A stretch of 63,089 nucleotides of DNA from the NCBI GenBank assembly GCA_001421095.1, contig LIIK01000010.1, forward strand, positions 1-63,089, in the 5' to 3' direction. Shown here in pieces: positions 1 through 8,854 of this stretch. The position numbers were made by a program, and so were the translations under genes. Below the pieces are notes generated by a model. The model was not told where the DNA came from, made no database searches, and saw only the letters and a program-made list of their open reading frames with translations. The stretch is from Candidatus [Bacteroides] periocalifornicus (GTDB lineage: Bacteria; Bacteroidota; Bacteroidia; Bacteroidales; CAJPTX01). Position 1 is the stretch's first letter. The number at the start of each line of letters is the position of its first letter.

Positions 1-7
1 GTGATGG

Positions 8-256
8 CAAATCTCGACAATTGATTGAAATGGGATTATCTGTAGCTCCCACGTAAACGACGCGGCACGCCGCGTCGCTACGGTCTCCGAGAAATGGGAT
101 TGCTTGATTGAAACCTGTTTACCCGCAAGAGGGGGAAAGCCCCCATAAAGATTGACCCCATACAGGATTTTTGCAGCGGTCTCCCTTTGGAATACGGTGG
201 TTTAAAACCTATTCTCCCGTTCTCCGAAGGACGTAGCGACGCGGCGTGCCGCGTCG
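8..256. repeat. Composite intergenic repeat, left-edge copy
   Basis: Non-coding stretch made of dispersed repeat modules. It holds two copies of a GC-rich palindrome with 9-bp arms CGACGCGGC/GCCGCGTCG (58-77 and 237-256). Between them lies the inner part and right end of the miniature element also seen at 13.8 and 26.9 kb, including the GGGGG/CCCCC hairpin near 131-145 and the right inverted end finishing at 183. The order of modules from about 8 to 256 is matched by 31110-31345, so these two are copies of the same larger composite. The left inverted end seen in other copies is missing here, replaced by a module related to 31110-31140. Confidence 0.7.
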
Positions 257-320
257 GTATCTGGCCTTCATACCACCCCTCGGCACGTGCTTACGTGTTT
301 TTGCATTTGAGAATAATTAC

Positions 321-328
321 TACCTTTG
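321..328 (+). promoter_or_regulatory. Bacteroidetes -7 box for the DUF177-rpmF-plsX-fabH block
   Basis: Exact TAnnTTTG match (TACCTTTG). A TTTG candidate for the -33 element lies at 300-303, with a 17-nt spacer, slightly short of the usual 19-20. Transcription would start around 334-336, which excludes the TTG at 326 as a translation start. Confidence 0.65.
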
Positions 329-352
329 CGGTCTGAAAAGTTCTTTGTTGCG

Positions 353-928
353 TTGGAAGAGCTAGGACGTTACTACGTAGACCTACCCAAACATCGTGGT
401 GATAGCGAGGAGCTTACCCGCGAGCTAGGGGATGATTTCTTTCCCGATGGGGCAGACTGGGGCGTATACGGCGCACGGCTGACTCTCCGGCTACGGGTGG
501 GGTGCGATTCGCCGCGATACCCCGTAGAGGTAACGATGGAGGGGAGCGTAACGCTAGAGTGCGACCGATGCCTGCAACGGATGGATTTCCCGCTAGTATT
601 TAGCGGAGTGCTGGTGCTGCAACGGGCCAAGGTGGGCGAGGTGCAGATGGAGGAAGACGACTGGATGATACCGCAGGAGGCCGAGCGGGTAGATATCGGG
701 CCCTGGATTCGCGAGAGCATCTACCTGTCGATACCTATGCGCCACTACCACGGGCTGAGGGGCACGAGCGAGGGGGACTGCAACCCAAGCGTGCTGGAGT
801 TGATTGGCTCAGACGAACTTGGGCATGCCCACCACGATGGGATGGAGGATGGGGGAAGCGAGGGAACACTAGCTGCGCAACTGCGAGAGGCCCTCGGGGG
901 GAAAGAGGCTAACGATAGCGGCCACTAG
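353..928 (+). CDS. DUF177 (YceD-like) family protein
   Basis: Small cytosolic protein of about 191 residues. It carries a Cys pair of the form CDRC in the middle (VTLECDRCLQRMDFP), typical of DUF177/YceD proteins, which are encoded just ahead of rpmF across bacteria; the family is linked to rRNA metabolism and its exact reaction is not settled. The open frame extends up to a TTG at 326, but the promoter box at 321-328 overlaps that codon. The next in-frame start is TTG 353, giving a protein that begins near the conserved EELGRYYVDL region, so I chose it. It is the first gene of the rpmF-plsX-fabH block. The start is uncertain; the family call is good. Confidence 0.8.
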   Translation: MEELGRYYVDLPKHRGDSEELTRELGDDFFPDGADWGVYGARLTLRLRVGCDSPRYPVEVTMEGSVTLECDRCLQRMDFPLVFSGVLVLQRAKVGEVQMEEDDWMIPQEAERVDIGPWIRESIYLSIPMRHYHGLRGTSEGDCNPSVLELIGSDELGHAHHDGMEDGGSEGTLAAQLREALGGKEANDSGH

Positions 929-1036
929 GAGACGACCGTAAGCGCACGGGGTCTCTGCACGATAGGGAAAAACAGCCTGCGCTAAGCGCGCAGGATATTA
1001 GAATTGACATAAGGAACTTAGGAACAGGAGAGAATC

Positions 1037-1219
1037 ATGGCACATCCAAAATCTAAAATATCGAAGCAACGTCGCGATAAACGTCGCTCGCACGATGCCA
1101 TCAGCCCTGTAACGCTGAGCACCTGCTCGAACTGCGGGAGCTTTGTAGAGCGGCATCACGTATGCCCAGAGTGCGGCTACTACCGCGGCAAGCAGCTGAT
1201 AGCCAAGAAAGAGGCCTAG
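1037..1219 (+). CDS. rpmF: 50S ribosomal protein L32
   Basis: Structural protein of the large ribosomal subunit, 60 residues, the normal size. The N-terminus MAHPKSKISKQRRDKRRSH is the classic basic L32 start. Four cysteines, C30, C33, C43 and C46 in two CxxC pairs, form a zinc ribbon, so this is the zinc-binding version of L32. A purine-rich AGGAACAGGAGAG lies just ahead of the ATG. It follows DUF177 and precedes plsX by about 230 nt, the conserved order linking ribosome synthesis with fatty-acid synthesis. Confidence 0.98.
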   Translation: MAHPKSKISKQRRDKRRSHDAISPVTLSTCSNCGSFVERHHVCPECGYYRGKQLIAKKEA

Positions 1220-1451
1220 GATTCAACGATACAAAAACGAGCACACACAACGCTTCCCTCCCCGTAGCCCCACCCTACACCGCAGGGAGCCGACCCGGCT
1301 GGCGTAGGCCAACTGCTGGCTCTCCTAGCGGGCGGGTAGAAGACCGAGAGGCTGCGCAGTATTCCTCGCGGTGGGCGGGCTTGCTTTTAGTGACGGAGCA
1401 TGGGCAACCATTGCTCGCTGGGTTCGTGGTATATTCCAACGTTCGGGAACG

Positions 1452-2399
1452 ATGAGAATAGGAGTTGATGCGATGGGGGGCGATTTCGCCCCTGCTGCGG
1501 TGGTAGAAGGCGTACTCTTGGCCAAAGAGTGGATCGATGCCAACACGCGGGTGGTGCTTTACGGGCATAGGGATGCGCTAGCTGCCGAGTTCGACCGGCT
1601 AGGCGGTAGGATCGACGACTTCGAAGTGGTGCATTGCACCGAGGTTATCGACATGCACGACCACCCCGTAAAGGCTGTCAGCACCAAAACGGATAGCAGT
1701 ATCACGGTGGGCTTTCAGCACCTAGCCCAAGGCAAGATAGATGGCTACGCGAGTGCCGGCAACACCGGGGCCATGATGGCTGCCACCATGGGGATGATAA
1801 AGGCCGTACCGGGCATTCTCCGCCCGGGTATCGCGGCCTATGTCCCCACGGGCGAAAAGGGGTATAACCTCCTGCTCGATGTGGGGCTGAACTCAGACTG
1901 CAAGCCTGAGGTACTGGTGCAGTACGCCCTGCTCGGTTCCCTCTACGCGCAATTCATCTTTGGGATAGAGAAGCCGCGTGTAGGACTTCTGAACATCGGG
2001 GCCGAACCCGAAAAGGGCAATCTCCTCACCAAGCAGACCCACGAGCTGATGCGCGCCAGCACGGACTTCAACTTCATTGGCAACGTGGAGGGTGGCGAGG
2101 TAATATCGAACCAGCGCACCGACGTGATAGTGTGCGACGGCTTCGTGGGCAATGTGGTGCTAAAGGAGGCCGAGGCGCTCTACGTACTCACCCGCGAACG
2201 TGGGATCAAAGATCCCGTACTCGACCGCTTCAACTTTGAGAACTACGGTGGCACCCCGGTGCTTGGGGTCAACGCCCCCGTGATCATCGGGCACGGGATA
2301 TCTACCGGCCGCGCTATCAACCAGATGATCCACCAGACGGCAAACGTAATACGCACCCAGCTGTGCGATAAATTTAAACGCGCTTTCGCAAATGGCTAG
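1452..2399 (+). CDS. plsX: Phosphate acyltransferase PlsX
   Basis: Converts acyl-ACP to acyl-phosphate, the acyl donor for PlsY in phospholipid synthesis; a peripheral cytosolic enzyme. The protein is 315 residues, the usual length. It starts MRIGVDAMGGDFAP, the diagnostic PlsX N-terminus, and contains the glycine-rich ASAGNTGAMMAA segment near residue 100. The frame is open upstream to an ATG at 1371, but the 27 extra residues do not resemble PlsX, so ATG 1452 is preferred. Its last codons overlap the fabH start by 8 nt, indicating translational coupling. Confidence 0.95.
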   Translation: MRIGVDAMGGDFAPAAVVEGVLLAKEWIDANTRVVLYGHRDALAAEFDRLGGRIDDFEVVHCTEVIDMHDHPVKAVSTKTDSSITVGFQHLAQGKIDGYASAGNTGAMMAATMGMIKAVPGILRPGIAAYVPTGEKGYNLLLDVGLNSDCKPEVLVQYALLGSLYAQFIFGIEKPRVGLLNIGAEPEKGNLLTKQTHELMRASTDFNFIGNVEGGEVISNQRTDVIVCDGFVGNVVLKEAEALYVLTRERGIKDPVLDRFNFENYGGTPVLGVNAPVIIGHGISTGRAINQMIHQTANVIRTQLCDKFKRAFANG

Positions 2400-3399
2400 C
2401 ATACAAGCCGCGATAACGGGGGTAGCTGGTTACGTGCCAGACTACATCCTCACTAATGAGGAACTCAGCCGGATGGTGGATACCACCGACGAGTGGATTA
2501 TGACCCGTATAGGAATCAAGGGACGCCATATCCTGAAGGGCGAGGGGCTGGGCACGAGCGATATGGCCATAGTGGCGCTACGCGAACTCCTGCGGAAAAC
2601 CCACACCGCGCCCGAGGAGGTGGAGCTGCTCATCTGCGCTACGGTAACCCCCGATATGCAATTCCCAGCAACGGCCAATGTGCTGGCCGATAAGGCGGGG
2701 ATTCTCAATGGGTTCGGCTTCGACATGGCTGCCGGGTGCAGCAGCTTCCTCTTCGCCCTCGAAACCGGGGCCAAATTCGTGGAGAGCGGCAAGTACAAAA
2801 AGGTGGTGGTGGTGGGCGCCGACAAGATGAGCAGCATCACAGACTACCAGGATCGCAGCACCTGCCCAATCTTCGGTGATGGTGCGGCGGCCGTAATGCT
2901 GGAGCCTGACACCGACGGATATGGCGTGATTGATGCCAAACTGATGGTAGATGGCAGCGGGCGAAAGCATCTGCACCAGGTGGCCGGAGGATCATGCTAC
3001 CCCGCCACTATGGAAACCGTGGCGAAACGGCAGCACTACATCTACCAAGAGGGCCAACCGGTATTCAAAGCGGCGGTTTCGCACATGGCAGACACCGCGG
3101 TTGAGATAATGGAGCGGAACGGCCTCACCGGGGAGAGCATCGACTGGCTGGTACCCCACCAGGCCAATGTGCGTATCATAGAGGCCGTGGGCAAGCGCAT
3201 GGGACTTCCACCAGAGAAGGTGATGGTGAATATCGAGCGCTACGGCAACACCACGAGCGCCACATTGCCACTCTGCCTTTGGGACTACGAAAAACGGCTG
3301 AAACGTGGGGATAGGCTAATCCTTGCAACCTTTGGCGCTGGCTTCACCTGGGGGGCCATCTACCTAAAATGGGCCTACGATGGGGATAAAGTAGCGTAG
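2392..3399 (+). CDS. fabH: 3-oxoacyl-ACP synthase III (KAS III)
   Basis: Starts fatty-acid elongation by condensing acetyl-CoA or a branched acyl-CoA with malonyl-ACP. The 335-residue protein shows the full Cys-His-Asn set: C116 in AAGCSSF, H256 in PHQAN and N286 in ERYGNTT. The N-terminus (ITGVAGYVPDYILTNEEL) is typical. The ATG lies inside the end of plsX. The VorB-type oxoacid enzyme at 20-22 kb would make branched acyl-CoA primers, which suits a FabH of this phylum, though that link is inference. A terminator follows at 3438-3475. Confidence 0.96.
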   Translation: MASIQAAITGVAGYVPDYILTNEELSRMVDTTDEWIMTRIGIKGRHILKGEGLGTSDMAIVALRELLRKTHTAPEEVELLICATVTPDMQFPATANVLADKAGILNGFGFDMAAGCSSFLFALETGAKFVESGKYKKVVVVGADKMSSITDYQDRSTCPIFGDGAAAVMLEPDTDGYGVIDAKLMVDGSGRKHLHQVAGGSCYPATMETVAKRQHYIYQEGQPVFKAAVSHMADTAVEIMERNGLTGESIDWLVPHQANVRIIEAVGKRMGLPPEKVMVNIERYGNTTSATLPLCLWDYEKRLKRGDRLILATFGAGFTWGAIYLKWAYDGDKVA

Positions 3400-3437
3400 A
3401 ATCCCCTCCTAAGCCAACCAGATAGAGCAATCCAGAG

Positions 3438-3475
3438 GGCCTAGATGCCTCCAGAAAGGGCGTTTAGGCCTTTTT
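3438..3475 (+). terminator. Intrinsic terminator after fabH
   Basis: GGCCTA (3438-3443) pairs with TAGGCC (3465-3470), with a second small stem in the loop, followed directly by TTTTT. It closes the DUF177-rpmF-plsX-fabH block. Confidence 0.6.
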
Positions 3476-3720
3476 CGCAATGGTGTACCCGACGGCTTTC
3501 AGGAGCGAATCCCTGTTCACCCGGTAACCCATGCCCGCTAAGCGCTCGAATTTTCAGAGTGTTCCTTTTCCATTTCTATCCATCCTGCGGAATTTTGCGC
3601 ACCACCAGCTGCTAGCCACCGGGAGGATTTCTACCGACGATGAATATCCTGGGAGGGGTAAGGATTCTGTGGATAGACGAATTCCTGTAAACCACACACG
3701 TTGAACTAAAGTAGATAGCC
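3476..3720. other. Intergenic region between fabH and ribE
   Basis: About 245 nt between the terminator and ribE. I see no gene, no exact TAnnTTTG box and no dispersed-repeat module here. The ribE promoter must lie within it but I cannot place it. Confidence 0.4.
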
Positions 3721-4317
3721 ATGTTCTCTGGAATCATAGAGGGGCTGGGGCGTGTAACCAACCTGGTACGCGAGGGGGGCAACCGGCATATTACGCTCAG
3801 CTGTCCGTTTACCCAAGAGCTTAAGGTAGACCAAAGCGTTGCGCACAATGGCGTCTGCCTCACGGTGGTGGCATTCCCAAAGGCCGGCGAGTACACGGTG
3901 ACAGCCATAGACGAAACGCTGAAGAAATCTAACCTCGGCGACCTCATAGTAGGCAGCGAGGTGAACCTGGAGCGTAGCATGAGGCTGGACGGACGCCTGG
4001 ATGGGCACATAGTACAGGGGCACGTAGACCAAACCGCCACCTGCACAGGGGTAGAGGAGGCTGACGGCAGCTGGGTCTACACCTTCAGCTACCCGGCACG
4101 GGAAGGCGCTATTACGGTAGAGAAGGGCTCTATCACCGTGAATGGGGTTAGCCTTACGGTGGTGAATTCTCGCCCCGACGGATTCCAAGTGGCGATAATC
4201 CCCTACACCCACAGCCGTACCAATTTCCACACCTTTAAAGTGGGTACAAAGGTGAACCTTGAGTTTGACATCATTGGGAAGTACATCGCCCGACTCATGG
4301 AGGCCTACAGAAGATGA
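3721..4317 (+). CDS. ribE: Riboflavin synthase, alpha chain
   Basis: Dismutates two 6,7-dimethyl-8-ribityllumazine molecules to riboflavin plus the pyrimidinedione, in the cytosol. It has 198 residues and two tandem lumazine-binding barrels; the first begins MFSGIIEGLGRV. The paralogous motifs AHNGVCLTVV (Cys46) and VNGVSLTVV mark the two halves, and QGHVDQ (His101) is the conserved active-site segment. It stands alone after the fabH terminator, 35 nt upstream of the PAP2 gene, so the two may be co-transcribed. Confidence 0.95.
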   Translation: MFSGIIEGLGRVTNLVREGGNRHITLSCPFTQELKVDQSVAHNGVCLTVVAFPKAGEYTVTAIDETLKKSNLGDLIVGSEVNLERSMRLDGRLDGHIVQGHVDQTATCTGVEEADGSWVYTFSYPAREGAITVEKGSITVNGVSLTVVNSRPDGFQVAIIPYTHSRTNFHTFKVGTKVNLEFDIIGKYIARLMEAYRR

Positions 4318-4352
4318 GGGCATCCTTGTAAGCCCTGCACACCGCTAAGCCC

Positions 4353-5297
4353 ATGGAAGGCCAGCCCGCGGGGTGGCGCCTACTCGTTAGCGCGTTACTC
4401 CCTACAATCATCCTCCTGCTATGCTGCGGATACTCGCATGCCCAGCTTGCAAGGTATGATTCGGTGGCACAGCTACGTACAGACTATATCGCCACCTGGC
4501 CCATAGGGCGCAATGCCCCATCCACGGCACTCCCTCGGCAGGCAGCTCAACCCCCACAATCCCAGGCCTTCACAGAAGCGTGGGGAATACCCATCGGGCT
4601 CGCCGTATCCGGCTTTATACTAGCGGACCGCTGGGGGCTCTCACGCGCCAATGCCAACTGGCGGAAAAAGTACCGGGAGGGGGATCCGGTGCACGACCTT
4701 CCCGTAATCCCCGGGGTCAAACGCCCCAAGCCTAGGCATCACCTCAGAGGGGTGGACGATGCCATGCAGTACCTCCCCATTGCCTGCGCGGTGATAATGA
4801 AATTGGCCGATGTGCCCGGACGCACCACCGGGAGCGACTTCTACGAATCGGCCGCCGGGGCGGGTATCCTTGCCCTCACCATAGTAAACTGGATAAAATT
4901 CCAGGAACTCTCGCTAAGGCCAGACTTCTCGAACTCCAACAGCTTCCCAAGCGGACACACGGCCACGGCATTCATGGGGGCTGAGATCCTGAGGCTAGAG
5001 TACGGAAGTCGCTACCCCTGGCTTGCGGCAGCGGGCTACACCATTGCCATCACCACCGGTTTCATGCGCACCTACCATAATCGCCACTGGATAGGCGATG
5101 TGACGGCTGGGGCCGGAATCGGAATAGCCGCAGCATGGCTGGGGTGGGCTGCCCAACCCTGGATAGACTACTTTACCCAAGAGTGCGTAGCGCTGTTCAC
5201 CCAGACGCTCCAAGAGGATCGCGAACGAAACCGGCTGATGGCAACCCCCTGGCTTAACTCCGGAGGCGGGGGTATCACGCTGCAATGGGAACTGTAA
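4353..5297 (+). CDS. PAP2-superfamily membrane phosphatase
   Basis: Membrane or periplasmic acid phosphatase acting on a lipid phosphate, 314 residues. The first 31 residues form a signal peptide or TM segment ending SHAQ. All three PAP2 motifs are present: KFQELSLRP (KX6RP), FPSGHTATAF (PSGH, near residue 200) and RTYHNRHWIGD (RX5HX3D). Plausible substrates are lipid A phosphate or undecaprenyl diphosphate; the sequence does not decide. A strong hairpin with a T-run follows at 5387-5443. Confidence 0.85.
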   Translation: MEGQPAGWRLLVSALLPTIILLLCCGYSHAQLARYDSVAQLRTDYIATWPIGRNAPSTALPRQAAQPPQSQAFTEAWGIPIGLAVSGFILADRWGLSRANANWRKKYREGDPVHDLPVIPGVKRPKPRHHLRGVDDAMQYLPIACAVIMKLADVPGRTTGSDFYESAAGAGILALTIVNWIKFQELSLRPDFSNSNSFPSGHTATAFMGAEILRLEYGSRYPWLAAAGYTIAITTGFMRTYHNRHWIGDVTAGAGIGIAAAWLGWAAQPWIDYFTQECVALFTQTLQEDRERNRLMATPWLNSGGGGITLQWEL

Positions 5298-5386
5298 CAA
5301 CAGCCCTCTAGCTGCTAACCCACACTCCCCGAGCTACAGTTCACTGCTGCACACCGGGGCGAAAAATCCCCACAATTGACGATTGC

Positions 5387-5443
5387 CTCCCCGAAGGATA
5401 ATGGCGAAATTCGCGCCGTTATCTTCGGGGAGTTTGTCTTTTT
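5387..5443 (+). terminator. Intrinsic terminator between the PAP2 gene and feoAB
   Basis: A long stem pairs 5387-5406 with 5414-5432 (CTCCCCGAAG with the complementary TTCGGGGAG at the base, one bulge), followed by TTTGTCTTTTTC. It separates the PAP2 transcript from the iron-transport gene. Confidence 0.85.
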
Positions 5444-5484
5444 CTTAAGATCCGTTTAGAAGTATAAGATAGGGGTAGAGTCGG

Positions 5485-8214
5485 ATGCAGCTGTCTGATT
5501 TACAGGTTGGGCAAAAGGCCCAAATAGTCGGTGTTCGTGGGCAAGGCGCCTTCCGGAAACGAATCCTAGAGATGGGGTTCGTAGAGGGGAAAACCGTAGA
5601 GGTGCTAGGGCGCGCCCCATTGGGGGATCCCACACGCTACCGGATTATGGACTACGAAGTCTCTCTCAGACGAGACGAGGCGCTCCTGGTAGACGTAACC
5701 CCAGTGGCAAGCTGTACAGATGCGCAGCAGCCCCCACAGCAAGAGCTACCCGATTCTACCATACTGGCTGCCGAGCAACCCCATGAGGACGATTTGCCCT
5801 TTTCCGACACCGCTACCCACAGAGATACCTCCCCACACAAGGGGAAAACCACCCCGCAAAAGGTAATCCGTATAGCCCTGGTGGGAAATCCGAACAGTGG
5901 CAAGACCAGCGTATTCAACCTTGCCTCGGGCGCTCGCGAACATACCGGGAACTACAGTGGGGTTACCGTGGATTCTAAAACTGCCCACGTTCAACGGGGC
6001 GACTACCTTTTTGAGCTGACCGATCTCCCGGGTACCTACAGCCTCTCGGCCTACTCGCCAGAGGAGCTCTATGTACGCAATTTCATCGCTGAATTCAAGC
6101 CCGATGTCATTGTAAATGTGGTGGATGCTACCAACCTAGAACGGAATCTCTACCTTACGCTCCAGCTACTAGAACAGACCCCTAGGGTGGTGGTAGCACT
6201 GAATATGTGGGATGAATTCACCAGCGCCAAGCATCACTTGAACCGCCCCCTGCTCTCGGAGCTGCTCGGTGCGCCATGCGTGCCCACCGTCGGGCGTACT
6301 GGGCAGGGGCTAGATCGCCTGCTCCACACTGTGGCCGAGGTGTACGAAGGCCGATGGACAACACAGAAGAATCTGGTGGAGGCATACGGTAGCACTGTAC
6401 AGAGCTCGGTAAGCCAGCTGCAAAGTACGCTACGCCAAACCTACCCGCACATTGACGATCTGCACACCTCCTACTTCGCCCTAAGGCTGCTGGAAAACGA
6501 TGCAGATGCCCGGCGAAAACTCACCCTGCAGCCCAATTCCGCCCAAGTAGAAAACGCCATCAAAGTTCTCTCCCAAGAGGTGGAAAATGCTACAGGTAAG
6601 GACTTCGAGACCTACGCCACCGATGCGCGGTACTCCTACCTAGGGCGTATACTCCAGCGCACCTTTGTCCACGCCCCCCAGCAGGTCAACACCTCCTGGT
6701 GGGATAGGATAGACCGGGTAGTAACCCACAGGGTTTGGGGTATCCCCATATTCCTCGGGGTGATGTGGTTCATGTTCTGGGTTACCTTCACCGTGGGCGA
6801 GTACCCTAAGGGGTGGATGGAAGACGGGGTGGCAACGCTCGCCAGCTGGGTGAACGGCGCTATGCCCCCAAGCCCACTCACAGATCTGCTAACCGATGGG
6901 GTGATAAACGGCGTGGGGGCAGTAATCGTTTTTCTTCCCCAGATCCTCATACTCTTCCTCTTCATCGCGCTGCTGGAGGACAGCGGGTACATGGCGCGCG
7001 CAGTGTTCGTGATGGACCGCGCCATGCGGGGTATCGGCCTACACGGACGCTCATTCATCCCCATGGTTATGGGGTTTGGTTGCAATGTGCCCTCCATAAT
7101 GGCCACCCGCACCATAGGCGACCGCAAGGTCCGGATGGTGACAATGCTAGTAAACCCCTTTATGCAGTGCAGCGCACGCCTACAGGTGTACGTGCTACTG
7201 GCGGGATTCGCCCTGCCGAGCCACCCGGTAGTCATGCTGCTAGGGCTCTACCTCTTCGGTATCATAGCGGCTGTGGGCATGGCGCTACTCTTCCGCAAAA
7301 CCCTCTTTCGGGGAAATGACTCCCCATTTGTCATGGAGATCCCTCCCTATCGACTACCCACTGCCAGGTCGGTGCTAATCCACATGTGGGATAAGGGGTC
7401 GCAGTACCTGCGCAAGATGGGAACGGTGATCCTTGTGGCAGCTATCCTCATCTGGGTACTTGGCTACTTCCCCCGAAGCACTAGCCGCGGTGCTGAATTT
7501 GAGACAAAGCAGGCCGCAGTGGAGGCTTTACTCGCGCAAAAGGGCAACAACCCCAGCACTGAAGGGCAAAATGGAATGGGCACAGAATATCACACCGCTC
7601 CCACTATCAACCCCCTCAAAGATTCTGCCCTAACCGCGGAACAAAACGGCAGTTCCAGCACCACGCCCCCAGCAGATTCCCCAGATGATGGAACTCTCGC
7701 AACATCCGCTAGCCATTACGATTCCCTAAGCCCCCAAGAGCTCGATTCGGTGAAAACAGCCCTGGAGTATGAATGGGAAGAGGTGCGCAAGCAGAACTCC
7801 TTTCTCGGGCGGGTGGGTAAATTCATAGAACCTGGCATCTACCCTCTGGGCTTTGACTGGAGAATCGGCATAGGGCTACTAAGCGGAATAGCAGCTAAAG
7901 AGGTGGTGGTAAGCACGCTAGGGGTTCTCATAGATGCTGGCAACGACCCCGAGGGCAATGAGACCCTGCTTACCGAGCGGATAGAACGGGCAACCTACAA
8001 TAGCGGAGAGCGCATTGGCGAAAAGCTCTTCACCCCCCTTACCACCCTGTCGCTCCTGCTGTTCGTGGCGCTCTACGTACCCTGCATAGCGGTTATCGCA
8101 GCCATTAAGCGTGAATCGGGTTCATGGCGGTGGGCGCTATTCTCAGCGCTCTACACCACAGGGTTGGCCTACATAGTATCGCTAGTGGTGTACCAAATAG
8201 GGCGGCTGCTGTAG
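5485..8214 (+). CDS. feoB: FeoA-FeoB fusion, ferrous iron transporter
   Basis: Inner-membrane Fe(II) uptake protein of 909 residues. Residues 1-75 are a FeoA-type SH3-like domain (MQLSDLQVGQKAQIVGVRG), fused by an acidic Pro-rich linker to the FeoB G domain: P-loop GNPNSGKTS at about 134-142, DLPGTYSLS as G3 and NMWD as G4. The membrane part follows, with two Gate domains, the first containing GFGCNVPSIMATRT. A hydrophilic insertion rich in Ser, Thr and Gly lies around residues 670-760, between membrane segments. FeoA-FeoB fusions are usual in Bacteroidetes. The Cys-rich protein at 8456 probably belongs to the same pathway. Confidence 0.96.
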   Translation: MQLSDLQVGQKAQIVGVRGQGAFRKRILEMGFVEGKTVEVLGRAPLGDPTRYRIMDYEVSLRRDEALLVDVTPVASCTDAQQPPQQELPDSTILAAEQPHEDDLPFSDTATHRDTSPHKGKTTPQKVIRIALVGNPNSGKTSVFNLASGAREHTGNYSGVTVDSKTAHVQRGDYLFELTDLPGTYSLSAYSPEELYVRNFIAEFKPDVIVNVVDATNLERNLYLTLQLLEQTPRVVVALNMWDEFTSAKHHLNRPLLSELLGAPCVPTVGRTGQGLDRLLHTVAEVYEGRWTTQKNLVEAYGSTVQSSVSQLQSTLRQTYPHIDDLHTSYFALRLLENDADARRKLTLQPNSAQVENAIKVLSQEVENATGKDFETYATDARYSYLGRILQRTFVHAPQQVNTSWWDRIDRVVTHRVWGIPIFLGVMWFMFWVTFTVGEYPKGWMEDGVATLASWVNGAMPPSPLTDLLTDGVINGVGAVIVFLPQILILFLFIALLEDSGYMARAVFVMDRAMRGIGLHGRSFIPMVMGFGCNVPSIMATRTIGDRKVRMVTMLVNPFMQCSARLQVYVLLAGFALPSHPVVMLLGLYLFGIIAAVGMALLFRKTLFRGNDSPFVMEIPPYRLPTARSVLIHMWDKGSQYLRKMGTVILVAAILIWVLGYFPRSTSRGAEFETKQAAVEALLAQKGNNPSTEGQNGMGTEYHTAPTINPLKDSALTAEQNGSSSTTPPADSPDDGTLATSASHYDSLSPQELDSVKTALEYEWEEVRKQNSFLGRVGKFIEPGIYPLGFDWRIGIGLLSGIAAKEVVVSTLGVLIDAGNDPEGNETLLTERIERATYNSGERIGEKLFTPLTTLSLLLFVALYVPCIAVIAAIKRESGSWRWALFSALYTTGLAYIVSLVVYQIGRLL

Positions 8215-8427
8215 GAGAACTGCCCCTGTTGCCCGGCTATGGGTAAATCTGTAGAGTACCCACACTCTGCAAGCGCATACAGCACAGCCCGAGCGGTGTT
8301 CGCCCTCCCACCCTTCTAAATCGTAAAAGGAGATGCCCAATTGTAAACCGCACTCGCCACGCTGCCAATGAGAGTGAAAAGGGAGCGGTTCACCATTCCA
8401 ACATATTCATCTGTTCCTCTTTTTTAG

Positions 8428-8435
8428 TACCTTTG
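8428..8435 (+). promoter_or_regulatory. -7 promoter box for the Cys-rich/HMA gene
   Basis: Exact TAnnTTTG (TACCTTTG), 20 nt before the ATG at 8456. I see no clear -33 TTTG. It implies this gene is transcribed apart from feoAB. Confidence 0.65.
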
Positions 8436-8455
8436 CCCAAGAAATAGATACGGAT

Positions 8456-8836
8456 ATGAACACGACCTACACGGTTATCCTCTGGGTAATCATAGTGGCA
8501 GCCATCGCCTTTGTGGTATGGCGCATAGTGCAAATGGCACGCGGGAAAGGTGGCTGCGGTTGCGGGTGTTGCAGCGCCCAAGGCCCCTCACCCCAAAAAT
8601 CGGCAGACTCAACGTCCTCTGGCGTACAGTGCCGCCTATACGTCAATAATATGCACTGCAATAACTGCGAGCGCACCGTGACTACAGCCATAGAGCAGGT
8701 GGAAAGCGTGCACGGCGCCGCGGCAGACCACGCAAGCGGGCTGGTTGTATTCCGCTACGATGGGCGCGAAGAGACGCTAGAAAAAGTGAAAGGCAAGCTA
8801 GAGGAGATTGGATTCCCATTCGACCGGATGGAATAG
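8456..8836 (+). CDS. Cys-rich membrane protein with a heavy-metal-associated domain
   Basis: A 126-residue protein with two parts. Residues 5-27 form one TM helix, followed by a basic stretch and a Cys cluster (C34, C36, C38, C39), the layout of FeoB-associated Cys-rich membrane proteins. Residues 58-126 form an HMA ferredoxin-like domain with the metal-binding motif MHCNNC at 66-71. It lies after feoAB but has its own promoter box. The N-terminal part suggests a role with FeoB; the HMA domain usually binds Cu(I) or another soft metal, so it may link copper and iron handling. Location: inner membrane with the metal domain on one face. The HMA call is firm, the function inferred. Confidence 0.8.
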   Translation: MNTTYTVILWVIIVAAIAFVVWRIVQMARGKGGCGCGCCSAQGPSPQKSADSTSSGVQCRLYVNNMHCNNCERTVTTAIEQVESVHGAAADHASGLVVFRYDGREETLEKVKGKLEEIGFPFDRME

Positions 8837-8854
8837 CGGCTGCGCGACACTACC

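Noticed and set aside
3721..4323. 205-residue minus-strand frame opposite ribE
   Set aside because: Shadow of ribE, whose motifs and start are clear on the plus strand.
8346..8391. Possible riboswitch upstream of the Cys-rich/HMA gene (AACCGC...GCGGTT stem)
   Set aside because: The stem lies upstream of the -7 box at 8428, so it would not be in the transcript of that gene; no known riboswitch motif recognised.
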